DNA of 17,804 bases from DAOOVD01 sp035369845 (lineage in GTDB: Bacteria; Bacillota; Desulfotomaculia; Desulfotomaculales; Pelotomaculaceae), in contig DAOOVD010000050.1 of assembly GCA_035369845.1 (NCBI GenBank), positions 1 through 17,804 on the forward strand, given 5' to 3'. A program made the position numbers and the translations under genes. Positions 1 through 9,060 of the stretch are shown here, in pieces. Under the pieces are notes generated by a model. That model did no database searches and was not told where the DNA came from. It worked only from the letters and a program-made list of their open reading frames with translations. Numbering within the stretch: the stretch's first letter is position 1; each line of letters starts with the position of its first letter.

Positions 1-1635
1 CTGGCCGTCTGGCAGCTAGGCAGCCTGTTTCCCGTTCTGGATTTGGACAGGGGTCGGGAACTTTTGGTGATCGTGTGCCTTGGGCTGACGGCGGAATGGC
101 TGGCTGTTTCTTTTCCGTACGGGCAGCTTTCAGGCGGCTTTGCCCTCGTACTCTCGGCTTTTTTGATTTACGGTGAGGCGGCTACCGCCTGGGTCAACGG
201 CCTTGCCGTATTGTTCGGCCAGGGTATCGCCAACCGCGGCAACCCCTTGAGGACGACCCTCTTCAACGCCGGCCAGTACATTCTGGCAGTAAGGGCGGCC
301 GGTTACGCGTACAAGTGGTGCGGCGGCGTGCCGGGGCCGTTGAGCGTTAAAACCCTTGCTCCCCTGGCGGCCTTTGCGGCTGCCTACATCCTCGTCAACC
401 ACCTGCTGATTTATGTCTACCTGTTCCCGAAAAGGCGCTATCAGTTGAGCGGTACGTGGCTGGATACGGTCAAGTGGGACGGGCTGACTTACCTTTTCAC
501 CATACCCCTCGGCCTGCTGATTGCCCAGATTTACGGGTATGTCGGCCTGTCAGGCACGTTGATGCTGTTCCTGTCGGTGCTTGCCCTCCAGTTCATCCTC
601 CGCTTTTATGTCCGCCTTCAGGTCGTCAACAGGGAACTGACCGCTTTTTACGATATAGCCAAACTTTTGGAGGGGAATCCCGCGCCCGCCGAGATTGCGG
701 GGGAGATCCTCAACAGCGCTGCCAAAGCCTTTTCGTTCCACACCGGTATTGTATACCTCCGCTCCGGCTCCAGCGACGTGTTCCTGCCGGCTGCGGTGTC
801 CGGCCCCTACGCAAAGCAACTGGAAAACACGGCGGTTTATGCAGGTGAGGGGATAATCGGCTGTGCCCTGACCGAAAGGAAACCGGAGATTGTCTTTGAC
901 GCAAAGGCCGATCCCAGGACAAGCGAAGAGATCGGTTTGTGCCAGATCCTCCGCTCGATGCTGATTGTTCCTCTCCTTACAAACAGGGAGGAACTGGGTA
1001 TAGTGGTCATCGGGGACAAGCGCCCCCAGGCTTTCGACGAGAAGCACCTGCACATTATGGCAGTTTTGGGCGGGCAGGCGGTAATGGCCGTGGAGAATGC
1101 CGTTCTCGGCGAAAGGCTGGAACTTGCCCTTTCCAGGGACAACCCGACCGGACTTCTGACCTGCACGGTTTTTTTGGAAATGGCTACGGAATTGTGCAGC
1201 GGCGTTTCGGGGGGCGGTGCCGGGGCCGGTATGATTTTAGTCGACGTCGACCATTTCAAAGAATTTAACCGGCGTTTCGGCCGTGCAGCGGCCGAGCGGG
1301 CGCTGGCCGAGTTGGCCGGATTGATAGAGGGGGTAACCCGCAGGGGCGACCTCGCCGCCCGCTACGGCGGGGACGAATTCGCCCTGCTTCTTCCCGGGGC
1401 GGGCGGAACGCGCCTGCTGGACAAAGCCGAAAGCCTTTGGAGAGACGTGCGCGGGCACGTTTTTCTCAGGAAAGAGGGGAAGGCCGCCAGGTTGACGGTG
1501 AGCATCGGGGTGGCCGAGTTTCCCCGGGACGCCGGCGACGCGGCAGGCCTCTTTAAAGCCGCGGAGCGGGCCCTGGAGAAGGCCAAGAACGGCGGCAGGG
1601 ACCGGGTTGAGGTTTCCGCGGTCACAATTGAATAA
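1..1635 (+). CDS. Membrane-bound GAF-GGDEF diguanylate cyclase, 5'-truncated by the window edge
   Basis: Makes cyclic di-GMP from two GTP in the cytoplasm, under control of a membrane sensor. The frame is open from base 1 with hydrophobic residues before the first possible start (TTG at 43), so the true start is probably outside the window. Counting from the TTG at 43, about five to six hydrophobic segments fill residues 5-200, a GAF domain covers about 205-352, and a GGDEF domain about 366-525. The active-site loop GGDEF is intact at 442-446. The product-inhibition I-site RxxD (R433 to D436) lies exactly five residues before it, so the enzyme is expected to be active and feedback-inhibited by c-di-GMP. 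The region equivalent to the usual domain-opening DxLTGLxNR motif is diverged (DNPTGLLTCTVF). I do not recognise the sensor region as a named family. Ends with TAA at 1633. Confidence 0.9.
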   Translation: MAVWQLGSLFPVLDLDRGRELLVIVCLGLTAEWLAVSFPYGQLSGGFALVLSAFLIYGEAATAWVNGLAVLFGQGIANRGNPLRTTLFNAGQYILAVRAAGYAYKWCGGVPGPLSVKTLAPLAAFAAAYILVNHLLIYVYLFPKRRYQLSGTWLDTVKWDGLTYLFTIPLGLLIAQIYGYVGLSGTLMLFLSVLALQFILRFYVRLQVVNRELTAFYDIAKLLEGNPAPAEIAGEILNSAAKAFSFHTGIVYLRSGSSDVFLPAAVSGPYAKQLENTAVYAGEGIIGCALTERKPEIVFDAKADPRTSEEIGLCQILRSMLIVPLLTNREELGIVVIGDKRPQAFDEKHLHIMAVLGGQAVMAVENAVLGERLELALSRDNPTGLLTCTVFLEMATELCSGVSGGGAGAGMILVDVDHFKEFNRRFGRAAAERALAELAGLIEGVTRRGDLAARYGGDEFALLLPGAGGTRLLDKAESLWRDVRGHVFLRKEGKAARLTVSIGVAEFPRDAGDAAGLFKAAERALEKAKNGGRDRVEVSAVTIE

Positions 1636-1708
1636 TTGATAAAAAAATGTTTTCACGGCGGCATACCGTCACCGTCCGCCCCGGTGCTGCTGCAAGGGGG
1701 ATTGGAAT

Positions 1709-2452
1709 TTGCTTTCGCTCTGGAAAGAGTTTCTGAATCTCGTTTTTCCACCGCAGCCGGAGTGCCCTTTTTGCGGGGGAGCGGCTCCCGGTTGCCGGAT
1801 ATGCTCCAGTTGCGCTGAAATTATTGAGGGTTTTGGAAGTCAGCCATACTGCCGCCGGTGCGGCCGTTTTGCAGGGAAGGGAGCCGGGTTTTTGAACGGC
1901 CCGGCCGCACAAAAGTGCAGAGAATGCGGAAAGCGGGACTGGCCTTTTGTCGTTTCCCGGGCTGCCGGACCGTACGAGGGAATCTTGAGGGAAGCGATCC
2001 ACCGGTTCAAATATGCCGGCCGGCCCGGCCTGGCCGGTCATTTGGCCGTTTTGATGGCTGAGGTGGCCGTAAGGGAACCGTTGTTTGCGGGGATTGACCT
2101 CATTTTGCCGGTCCCGCTTTCGGGCGAGAAACTCCGCCGGAGGAGGTTCAACCAGGCCGAACTGCTGGCAAGGGAGGTCGGGGCGCTGCTGGGCATAAAA
2201 GTCGACGCCCGCTCGCTGACGAAAGTCGTCGACACGCCCCCGCAGGCAGCTCTAGCCGGGCCGGACAGGGAGTCGAATGTCAGGGAGGCTTTTAAGCTGA
2301 CGGATAGCGGCGCTGTCAGCGGCAGGAATGTTTTAATAATTGACGATGTTTTTACGACCGGCAGTACGATGTCGGCTGCCGCCGCCGTTCTGGCCGGTTC
2401 CGGGGCGAACAAGGTATATGGTTTGACGGCCGCTGCCGGTCGTTACTTATAA
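1709..2452 (+). CDS. comFC: ComF family protein (ComFC), phosphoribosyltransferase-like competence protein
   Basis: Needed for DNA uptake in transformable bacteria; ComFC works with the ComFA translocase on the cytoplasmic side of the membrane. The protein is 247 residues, the usual length. The N-terminal third is a double zinc ribbon with Cys pairs at 19/22 and 32/35 and a second set at 48/51 and 70/73. The C-terminal half is a type I phosphoribosyltransferase fold with the PRPP-loop motif VLIIDDVFTTGST at 208-220. The start is TTG at 1709, preceded by AAGGGGG at 1694-1700 with 8 bases between. There is no ATG nearby in frame. No comFA is visible upstream, so it stands apart from the usual comFA-comFC operon, at least within this window. 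The 73-base gap from the upstream gene shows no clear promoter. Confidence 0.92.
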   Translation: MLSLWKEFLNLVFPPQPECPFCGGAAPGCRICSSCAEIIEGFGSQPYCRRCGRFAGKGAGFLNGPAAQKCRECGKRDWPFVVSRAAGPYEGILREAIHRFKYAGRPGLAGHLAVLMAEVAVREPLFAGIDLILPVPLSGEKLRRRRFNQAELLAREVGALLGIKVDARSLTKVVDTPPQAALAGPDRESNVREAFKLTDSGAVSGRNVLIIDDVFTTGSTMSAAAAVLAGSGANKVYGLTAAAGRYL

Positions 2453-2546
2453 TTTTCAACAAAAAATGCGCCGGCTTTTTACATCATTTGACAATTATTT
2501 TCGGGCGATCCCGGTTTACTCACACTAAAACCTCTGATTTTTCAGG

Positions 2547-2576
2547 TTATTAACAAGATTATCCACATTATCCACA
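2547..2576 (+). promoter_or_regulatory. DnaA-box cluster (two perfect tandem TTATCCACA 9-mers plus one near match)
   Basis: Two perfect consensus DnaA boxes lie end to end at 2559-2567 and 2568-2576. A third, TTATTAACA at 2547-2555, has one mismatch. All are on the plus strand. They sit in the 300-base gap between comFC and the cold-shock gene (2453-2752), about 100 bases upstream of the cold-shock promoter. The gap otherwise holds AT-rich sequence, a 10-base direct repeat and that promoter. No dnaA or dnaN gene is in the window, so this is more likely a DnaA-binding regulatory or titration site than oriC. The box sequence is visible; DnaA binding is inferred. Confidence 0.6.
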
Positions 2577-2611
2577 GGAAATTCTGCACACAGAACCTTC
2601 AACAGGAAATT
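2574..2611 (+). repeat. 10-base direct repeat ACAGGAAATT beside the DnaA boxes
   Basis: ACAGGAAATT occurs at 2574-2583 and again at 2602-2611, 28 bases apart start to start. The first copy overlaps the last DnaA box by three bases. It may be part of a protein-binding array, or chance in AT-rich DNA. Confidence 0.4.
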
Positions 2612-2672
2612 TTTCGACAAAGAGGTGTGACCGTTAGCCATAAAAGCCATTGGGACCGGGTTTTGGAAAAGC

Positions 2673-2700
2673 TTGACACCCCTGTTGCCGTTGTGATAAT
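2673..2700 (+). promoter_or_regulatory. Sigma-A promoter of the cold-shock gene
   Basis: A perfect -35 TTGACA at 2673-2678 is followed after 16 bases by GATAAT at 2695-2700, with an extended -10 TG at 2692-2693. Transcription should begin near 2707, leaving a leader of about 46 bases before the GTG start. This is among the best-matching promoters in the window, consistent with an abundant transcript. Confidence 0.8.
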
Positions 2701-2752
2701 ATTACGGTACGTGAGTAAGGCCCACGGATAAGATTTTAGGAGGTATGCTTTA

Positions 2753-2950
2753 GTGCTAGGCAGGGTCAAATGGTTTAACCAGGAAAAGGGCTACGGTTTT
2801 ATCGAGAGAGAAGACGGTGGAGATGTATTTGTCCACTTCTCGGCGATTCAGGAAGAGGGCTTTAAGACCTTAAGCGAGGGTCAGAAGGTTGAATTCGATA
2901 TCGTCGAAGGCGCTCGGGGGCCACAAGCGGCCAACGTCGTTAAATTATAA
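2753..2950 (+). CDS. csp: Cold-shock domain protein (Csp), RNA chaperone
   Basis: A 65-residue single-domain OB-fold protein that binds single-stranded RNA and DNA and keeps mRNA unfolded, in the cytoplasm. The RNA-binding motifs are visible: RNP1 KGYGFIE at residues 12-18 and RNP2 DVFVHF at 24-29, with the aromatic W7, F8, Y14, F16, F26, H28 and F29 surface. The start is GTG at 2753, 9 bases after AGGAGG (2738-2743). An ATG at 2745 is only one base from that site and reads ATG-CTT-TAG, so it cannot be the start. It has its own strong promoter and terminator, so it is a monocistronic unit. Which Csp paralogue it is cannot be told from the sequence alone. Confidence 0.95.
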   Translation: MLGRVKWFNQEKGYGFIEREDGGDVFVHFSAIQEEGFKTLSEGQKVEFDIVEGARGPQAANVVKL

Positions 2951-2958
2951 TGATTGGG

Positions 2959-2983
2959 AAACCCCAGCCCGACTGGGGTTTTT
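2959..2983 (+). terminator. Rho-independent terminator of csp
   Basis: AAACCCCAG (2959-2967) pairs perfectly with CTGGGGTTT (2973-2981) around the loop CCCGA, and the 3' arm runs into a T-tract ending at 2983. It begins 9 bases after the csp stop codon. Confidence 0.9.
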
Positions 2984-3011
2984 GCTTAATAGAGCTTTAT
3001 CGGCAGGATTA

Positions 3012-3040
3012 TTGCCTGTTTTGGGGAATAATAGGATACA
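3012..3040 (+). promoter_or_regulatory. Candidate promoter of hpf
   Basis: TTGCCT at 3012-3017, 17 bases, then GATACA at 3035-3040. Each hexamer matches the sigma-A consensus at four positions, so it is weak. It lies after the csp terminator and just before the hpf ribosome site. I see no convincing sigma-B or sigma-H promoter here, although hpf is often under stress or stationary-phase control. Confidence 0.3.
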
Positions 3041-3063
3041 AAGGCAGCAAAGGGGGCATTGCA

Positions 3064-3591
3064 ATGCAAGTTCAGGTGCGCGGAAGAAATATAGATGTGA
3101 CCGGTGCATTGAAGGATTACGTGACCAAACGCGTCGGCAAGCTGGATAAATACATAGAGAACTTCGGAGATGCGCAGGTTACGCTGACGGTGGAAAAGGA
3201 TTCTCACCGGGTGGAAGTAACCATACCGATAATAAACGGGATGATTTTGAGGGGAGAAGAGAGTACGGGGGATATGTACACCTCTATCGACCTCGTGGTG
3301 GACAAGCTGGAAAAGCAGATCGAGAGGTACAAGGGAAAACTACAGAAAAGAGGCGCCCGGATTGTCGACGGACAAAAGATTGCGGTTTCCGTGATTCCCG
3401 ACGAAGACACTCCCCGGGTGGTAAAGACCAAGCGCTTTGCCATCAAGCCCATGCCGGTTGAAGAGGCCGTCTTGCAGATGAATTTGCTCGGCCACAACTT
3501 CTTTGTGTTCTCCAATGCGGAGACCGAGCAGGTAAACGTGGTGTACAAGCGCAAAGACGGCAATTACGGGCTGATCGAACCGGAGTTTTAG
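3064..3591 (+). CDS. hpf: Ribosome hibernation promoting factor, long form
   Basis: Binds the 30S decoding region and drives 70S dimerisation into inactive 100S ribosomes in stationary phase or stress. At 175 residues it has the long-form layout: an S30AE/RaiA domain at about 1-100, a linker, and a C-terminal dimerisation domain at about 118-175. The start ATG at 3064 follows AAAGGGGG (3049-3056) by 7 bases. The frame is open further upstream, to an ATG at 2950, but that would run through the csp terminator and lacks family similarity. The gene lies upstream of secA as in Bacillus (yvyD-secA). A terminator follows at 3631-3668, so it is probably a single-gene transcript. Confidence 0.95.
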   Translation: MQVQVRGRNIDVTGALKDYVTKRVGKLDKYIENFGDAQVTLTVEKDSHRVEVTIPIINGMILRGEESTGDMYTSIDLVVDKLEKQIERYKGKLQKRGARIVDGQKIAVSVIPDEDTPRVVKTKRFAIKPMPVEEAVLQMNLLGHNFFVFSNAETEQVNVVYKRKDGNYGLIEPEF

Positions 3592-3592
3592 G

Positions 3593-3619
3593 CGTATAAA
3601 AACCGGGCTGATTTATACG
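3593..3619 (+). repeat. 8-bp inverted repeat CGTATAAA/TTTATACG just after hpf
   Basis: CGTATAAA at 3593-3600 and TTTATACG at 3612-3619 are perfect inverted copies around an 11-base centre. It begins two bases after the hpf stop codon. It has no T-run, so it is not a canonical terminator. It may be an operator-like site or a weak mRNA 3' structure. Confidence 0.4.
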
Positions 3620-3630
3620 GCCGAATCAAG

Positions 3631-3668
3631 AAAAGGGGGTTGTTGCAGTTGTTGCAGGACCCTCTTTT
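3631..3668 (+). terminator. Probable terminator of hpf
   Basis: AAAAGGGGGT (3631-3640) pairs with ACCCTCTTTT (3659-3668) through ten positions, one of them a G-U wobble, and ends in TTTT. The loop is an exact tandem duplication of TTGTTGCAG (3640-3648 and 3649-3657), apart from its first base, which closes the stem. Confidence 0.65.
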
Positions 3669-3748
3669 GATGTTATGCTCTAAAATCCACCCCGCCGCAA
3701 TTCCGGCCCGCAGGCGAGCTTGCTCTTGAATGGTACGTTTTCCTGTAA

Positions 3749-3778
3749 TTGACGGTACAATTCCAAATGAAGTATAAT
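3749..3778 (+). promoter_or_regulatory. Sigma-A promoter of secA
   Basis: TTGACG at 3749-3754, an 18-base spacer, then a perfect TATAAT at 3773-3778. The predicted start near 3785 gives a secA leader of about 105 bases. The 298-base hpf-secA gap otherwise holds the inverted repeat, the hpf terminator and leader hairpins. Confidence 0.8.
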
Positions 3779-3790
3779 ATTACGATAGCA

Positions 3791-3854
3791 AAACCGGAAG
3801 CCGGTTTGAGAAGGACTTGAAAAACCGTGTTGGGGAACTGTGCGGCACTGCCGC
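3791..3854 (+). promoter_or_regulatory. Structured secA leader (two small hairpins)
   Basis: Downstream of the predicted start, AAACCGG (3791-3797) pairs perfectly with CCGGTTT (3801-3807) around a 3-base loop, and GCGGC (3842-3846) pairs with GCCGC (3850-3854). Neither is followed by a T-tract, so they are not terminators. A role in secA translation or mRNA stability is possible but unproven. Confidence 0.4.
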
Positions 3855-3889
3855 GTCAACTATTCGGGTATTCTTTAGAGGTGTGTTGA

Positions 3890-6550
<2,661 letters not shown>

Positions 6551-6563
6551 GAATTGACGTTTT

Positions 6564-6583
6564 CGTCCGGCTGAGCCCGGACG
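6564..6583 (+). other. Hairpin between secA and prfB
   Basis: CGTCCGG (6564-6570) and CCGGACG (6577-6583) form a perfect 7-bp stem with a 6-base loop, 14 bases after the secA stop. No T-run follows, so it is more likely an mRNA-processing or stability structure, or a weak attenuator, than a terminator. Confidence 0.4.
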
Positions 6584-6638
6584 GGGCGGAATACGGCGTT
6601 ATCGTCGATAAATATTTTTAATGGGGAATGGTGAGTCT

Positions 6639-7749
6639 ATGTTTTCGGATTTGAAGCGCGAGCTTGAGCCGCTGGAAAAAAAGGTGAAAGATTTGAGGGT
6701 TTCTCTTTGACATAGACAAAAAGGAAGAGGAGATTGACCAGCTTGAAAAGGCCATGCTGGAGTCGGGTTTTTGGGACGATCAGGAAAAAGCCCAGAAAAC
6801 CGTTCAGCGGGTGTCGGCTTTGAGAGACAGGCTGGCTGTTTTTCAAAATCTTGAAAGGGATCTGGAAGACCTTCAGGTGCTTGTCGAGCTCGGGGAGGAG
6901 GAAAATGACGAGGCGGTTGCCGCCGAGGTCAAAAAAAACCTCCGGTCCGTCAACGAAAAGGTTGCCGATTTGGAGCTTGCGGTCCTGTTAAGCGGGCCTT
7001 ACGACCGGGGGAACGCAATCGTTTCCCTGCACGCCGGGGCCGGGGGCACCGAAGCACAGGACTGGGTGGAGATGCTCATCAGGATGTATACCAGGTGGGC
7101 GGAGCGCCACCGCTTCAAAGTCGAAATTCTCGACATGCTTCCGGGCGACGAGGCGGGAATTAAAAGCGCCACGCTCGAAGTGATTGGTTCCAACGCGTAC
7201 GGCTACCTCCGTTCGGAAAAGGGGGTGCACCGGCTGGTGCGCATCTCGCCGTTCGACGCCGCCGCCCGGCGCCACACCTCCTTTGCCTCCGTGGACGTCC
7301 TTCCCGAGGTGGATGACGAAGTAGAAGTGCAGATCAATCCGGAGGATTTGAAGATAGACACCTTCCGTTCCGGCGGGGCGGGAGGGCAGCACGTCAACAA
7401 GACGGACTCGGCGGTACGCATCACCCACCTCCCCACCGGGATAGTGGTGACCTGCCAGAACGAGCGCTCCCAGCTTTCCAACCGGCTTGCCGCCATGAAA
7501 ATGCTCAGGGCCAGGCTGATGGATCTGGAGCTTCGCAAAAAAGAGGCCGAACTGGCGTCCCTGCGCGGCGAACAGCAGGAGATAGCGTGGGGAAGCCAGA
7601 TACGTTCATACGTATTTCACCCGTACAGCCTTGTCAAAGATCACCGTACCGGGGAGGAAGTCGGGAACGTCAATGCCGTCATGGACGGGGAAATCGACAG
7701 TTTCATCACGGCTTACCTGAGGGAAAAAGCGCGAAAGGACAACAAGTAA
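6639..7749 (+). CDS. prfB: Peptide chain release factor 2 (RF2), with programmed +1 frameshift
   Basis: Releases finished peptides at UGA and UAA codons. The ATG at 6639 opens a 23-codon frame ending in TGA at 6708-6710. Reading resumes in the +1 frame at GAC (6709) and continues to TAA at 7747, giving 369 residues, the normal RF2 length. In the joined protein the stop-codon recognition tripeptide SPF is at about 203-205, which distinguishes RF2 from RF1 (PxT). The universal catalytic GGQ is at 248-250. The N-terminal coiled helices flank the shift site. The gene follows secA with an 88-base gap. The ribosome site is modest (GGGGAA at 6623-6628 or GGTGAG at 6630-6635). If only the downstream frame is called, as from the ATG at 6754, the first 38 residues are lost. 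Confidence 0.96.
6696..6711 (+). promoter_or_regulatory. prfB autoregulatory +1 frameshift site
   Basis: The sequence AGG GTT TCT CTT TGA C holds the slippery CTT, the in-frame TGA and the poor-termination context TGAC. When RF2 is scarce, termination is slow, the P-site tRNA slips from CUU to UUU and RF2 is made. The E. coli site is AGG GGG TAT CTT TGA C. Here the AGGG is in the same register, but the internal Shine-Dalgarno is shorter (GAGGG, 6695-6699). Confidence 0.92.
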
Positions 7750-7760
7750 TAAAACATTAC

Positions 7761-8072
7761 GGCTGTTGCTTTTAGCAAGCCGGCAGACTTGTAGACAAAA
7801 CCCAAACAATACAAGGCACATGGTGTTGAAACCGCTTGGCTCATCTGCTTCGCGTCTAGTAAACTTTCAGCTCGCTTCGGGCGAAATCGGACCGCCTTCA
7901 ACTCGCCATCCCGGCTCGGTTCAGGCTTTCGCGGACATCCATGTCCGCTCATCCAATTTCTCGTCCTCAGCTTCGCTTAGTTTACTGACGACGCTCCGTA
8001 ACAGAGCAGCTTGTTTCAACACCATGTGCGATTTTGTCAACAATCTGTAGGCTGTTGCTTTTTGCAGCAGCC
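7761..8072. mobile_element. Non-coding inverted-repeat element, MITE-like
   Basis: Fills most of the 455-base gap 7750-8204. GCACATGGTGTTGAAAC at 7816-7832 is exactly inverted at 8013-8029. Outside it TTGTAGACAAAA (7789-7800) is inverted at 8032-8043 with one mismatch. Inside, AGTAAACT (7858-7865) is inverted at 7979-7986 at a matching distance. Near the centre GCGGACAT-CC-ATGTCCGC (7931-7948) is a perfect palindrome. Outermost, GGCTGTTGCTTTTAGCA (7761-7777) recurs directly at 8050-8066 with one mismatch, and each copy also folds as a hairpin. There is no transposase. A 94-codon frame spans it but looks like a by-product of the repeat. The structure is seen; mobility is inferred. Confidence 0.6.
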
Positions 8073-8081
8073 ATTCTTTTT
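8050..8081 (+). terminator. Hairpin with T-run at the right end of the repeat element
   Basis: GGCTGTTGC (8050-8058) pairs with GCAGCAGCC (8064-8072), nine positions with one G-U, around TTTTT, and ATTCTTTTT follows. It could end transcription from prfB, though it lies 300 bases downstream and is part of the repeat element. Confidence 0.45.
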
Positions 8082-8129
8082 CCGGTTGTTTCGGCAGAAA
8101 GGGAAGGAATTTGTTTCCGGAAAAAGAAT
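8073..8129. repeat. Perfect 13-bp inverted repeat upstream of the YitT gene
   Basis: ATTCTTTTTCCGG (8073-8085) and CCGGAAAAAGAAT (8117-8129) are exact inverted copies around 31 bases. It starts immediately after the hairpin ending at 8072 and could sequester that hairpin's T-run. It lies about 75 bases upstream of the YitT start. The 8130-8204 stretch also has the palindrome ACACGTGT (8134-8141), but I see no convincing promoter there. Confidence 0.5.
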
Positions 8130-8204
8130 AATAACACGTGTGCTTTTTCATAGTACGGGAGCGTTCCGGGTATCCTAGAAAAAATATTTTCCGGGGAGTC
8201 CGGT

Positions 8205-9047
8205 ATGCTTCTCAAGTTCTTTGGGGAAATTGTCGGGGTGACCGGGGGTGTAATCCTGATTGCCCTCGGGCTGGACTTGTTTCTCATTCCGAATAAGATT
8301 GCGGCTGGAGGGGTAAGCGGCCTTGCCACCATCCTGCATTACCTGATCAAAGTGCCGGTCGGGGCCGCTATGCTTGTCTTGAACGTGCCCCTTTTTATTA
8401 TGGGCATTTACCGGCTCGGTCTGCGTTTCGGTTTTCGCTCCCTCTACGGCACCGTGGCGCTTTCCCTGGCGGTTGACGTACTTGCCCCCTTCCTGCCCGT
8501 GCCGACCCGCGACGTTTTGCTTTCGAGCCTTTTCGGCGGTGTCGTGGTCGGTCTTGGAATGGGGTTTGTCTTCCGTCATAACGGCACTACCGGCGGTACC
8601 GACCTGGCGGCGGCCGTGCTCAGAACCTATACCGGCATAAACATCGGACAGTTGCTTTTCCTGGTGGACGGCCTGATAGTCGTTGCGGCCGGGTTTGCCT
8701 TCAATTCGGCCGAACTGGCCATGTACGCCCTGATCACGATTTTCGTCACTTCCTGGCTCACCGATCTGGTGCAGGAGGGTTTAAGCTACGCCAAGGCTTT
8801 CCTGATCATTTCGGACCGTCCGGACGAAGTTTCAGATGCCATTGTGAAAGGCTTGAAGCGGGGCGCCACCGCCTGGCTGGCCCGCGGCGTATTCACCGGG
8901 GCAAAAAAGGAAGTCGTTCTCTCGGTCGTAAACAGGTCCGAGGTTACCCGCCTGAAGGAGATAGTTTACAGTGTCGACCAGCGGGCCTTCGTTATTCTGG
9001 CGGATGTTCACGAAGTGCTGGGCGAGGGTTTCAAGGAATACAGGTGA
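8205..9047 (+). CDS. YitT family membrane protein (YitT_membrane + DUF2179)
   Basis: A 280-residue integral membrane protein of a widespread Firmicute family whose substrate is not established. Five or so hydrophobic segments fill about residues 8-180, with the family signatures IPNKIAAGGVSGLATIL near 29-45 and NGTTGGTDLAA near 126-136. A soluble DUF2179 domain occupies about 215-275 at the C-terminus. The start ATG at 8205 follows GGGGAG (8193-8198) by 6 bases. Its place after prfB matches the B. subtilis paralogue yvjA. The transketolase N-subunit gene starts 13 bases after its stop, so the two are probably co-transcribed. A functional link to transketolase is not evident. Confidence 0.9.
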   Translation: MLLKFFGEIVGVTGGVILIALGLDLFLIPNKIAAGGVSGLATILHYLIKVPVGAAMLVLNVPLFIMGIYRLGLRFGFRSLYGTVALSLAVDVLAPFLPVPTRDVLLSSLFGGVVVGLGMGFVFRHNGTTGGTDLAAAVLRTYTGINIGQLLFLVDGLIVVAAGFAFNSAELAMYALITIFVTSWLTDLVQEGLSYAKAFLIISDRPDEVSDAIVKGLKRGATAWLARGVFTGAKKEVVLSVVNRSEVTRLKEIVYSVDQRAFVILADVHEVLGEGFKEYR

Positions 9048-9060
9048 CAGGGGGATTGAA

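Noticed and set aside
2488..2493. TTGACA in the comFC-csp gap as a promoter -35
   Set aside because: No -10-like hexamer lies 15-19 bases downstream (the region is CCGGTT).
2950..3063. Upstream extension of hpf to an ATG at 2950
   Set aside because: It would read through the csp terminator and adds 38 residues without family similarity. ATG 3064 has a good ribosome site.
6708..6710. prfB as a pseudogene because of the in-frame TGA
   Set aside because: The CTT TGA C context, the exact +1 continuation and full-length RF2 motifs show programmed frameshifting, not decay.
7766..8050. 94-codon plus-strand frame and overlapping minus-strand frames over the repeat element
   Set aside because: The sequence is dominated by inverted-repeat structure, the start lacks a proper ribosome site and the composition is unlike a folded protein. 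Kept as part of the repeat element.
8971..9060. Upstream GTG start for the transketolase N-subunit
   Set aside because: It would overlap the YitT gene by 77 bases with no ribosome site. ATG 9061 has AGGGGG at the right distance.
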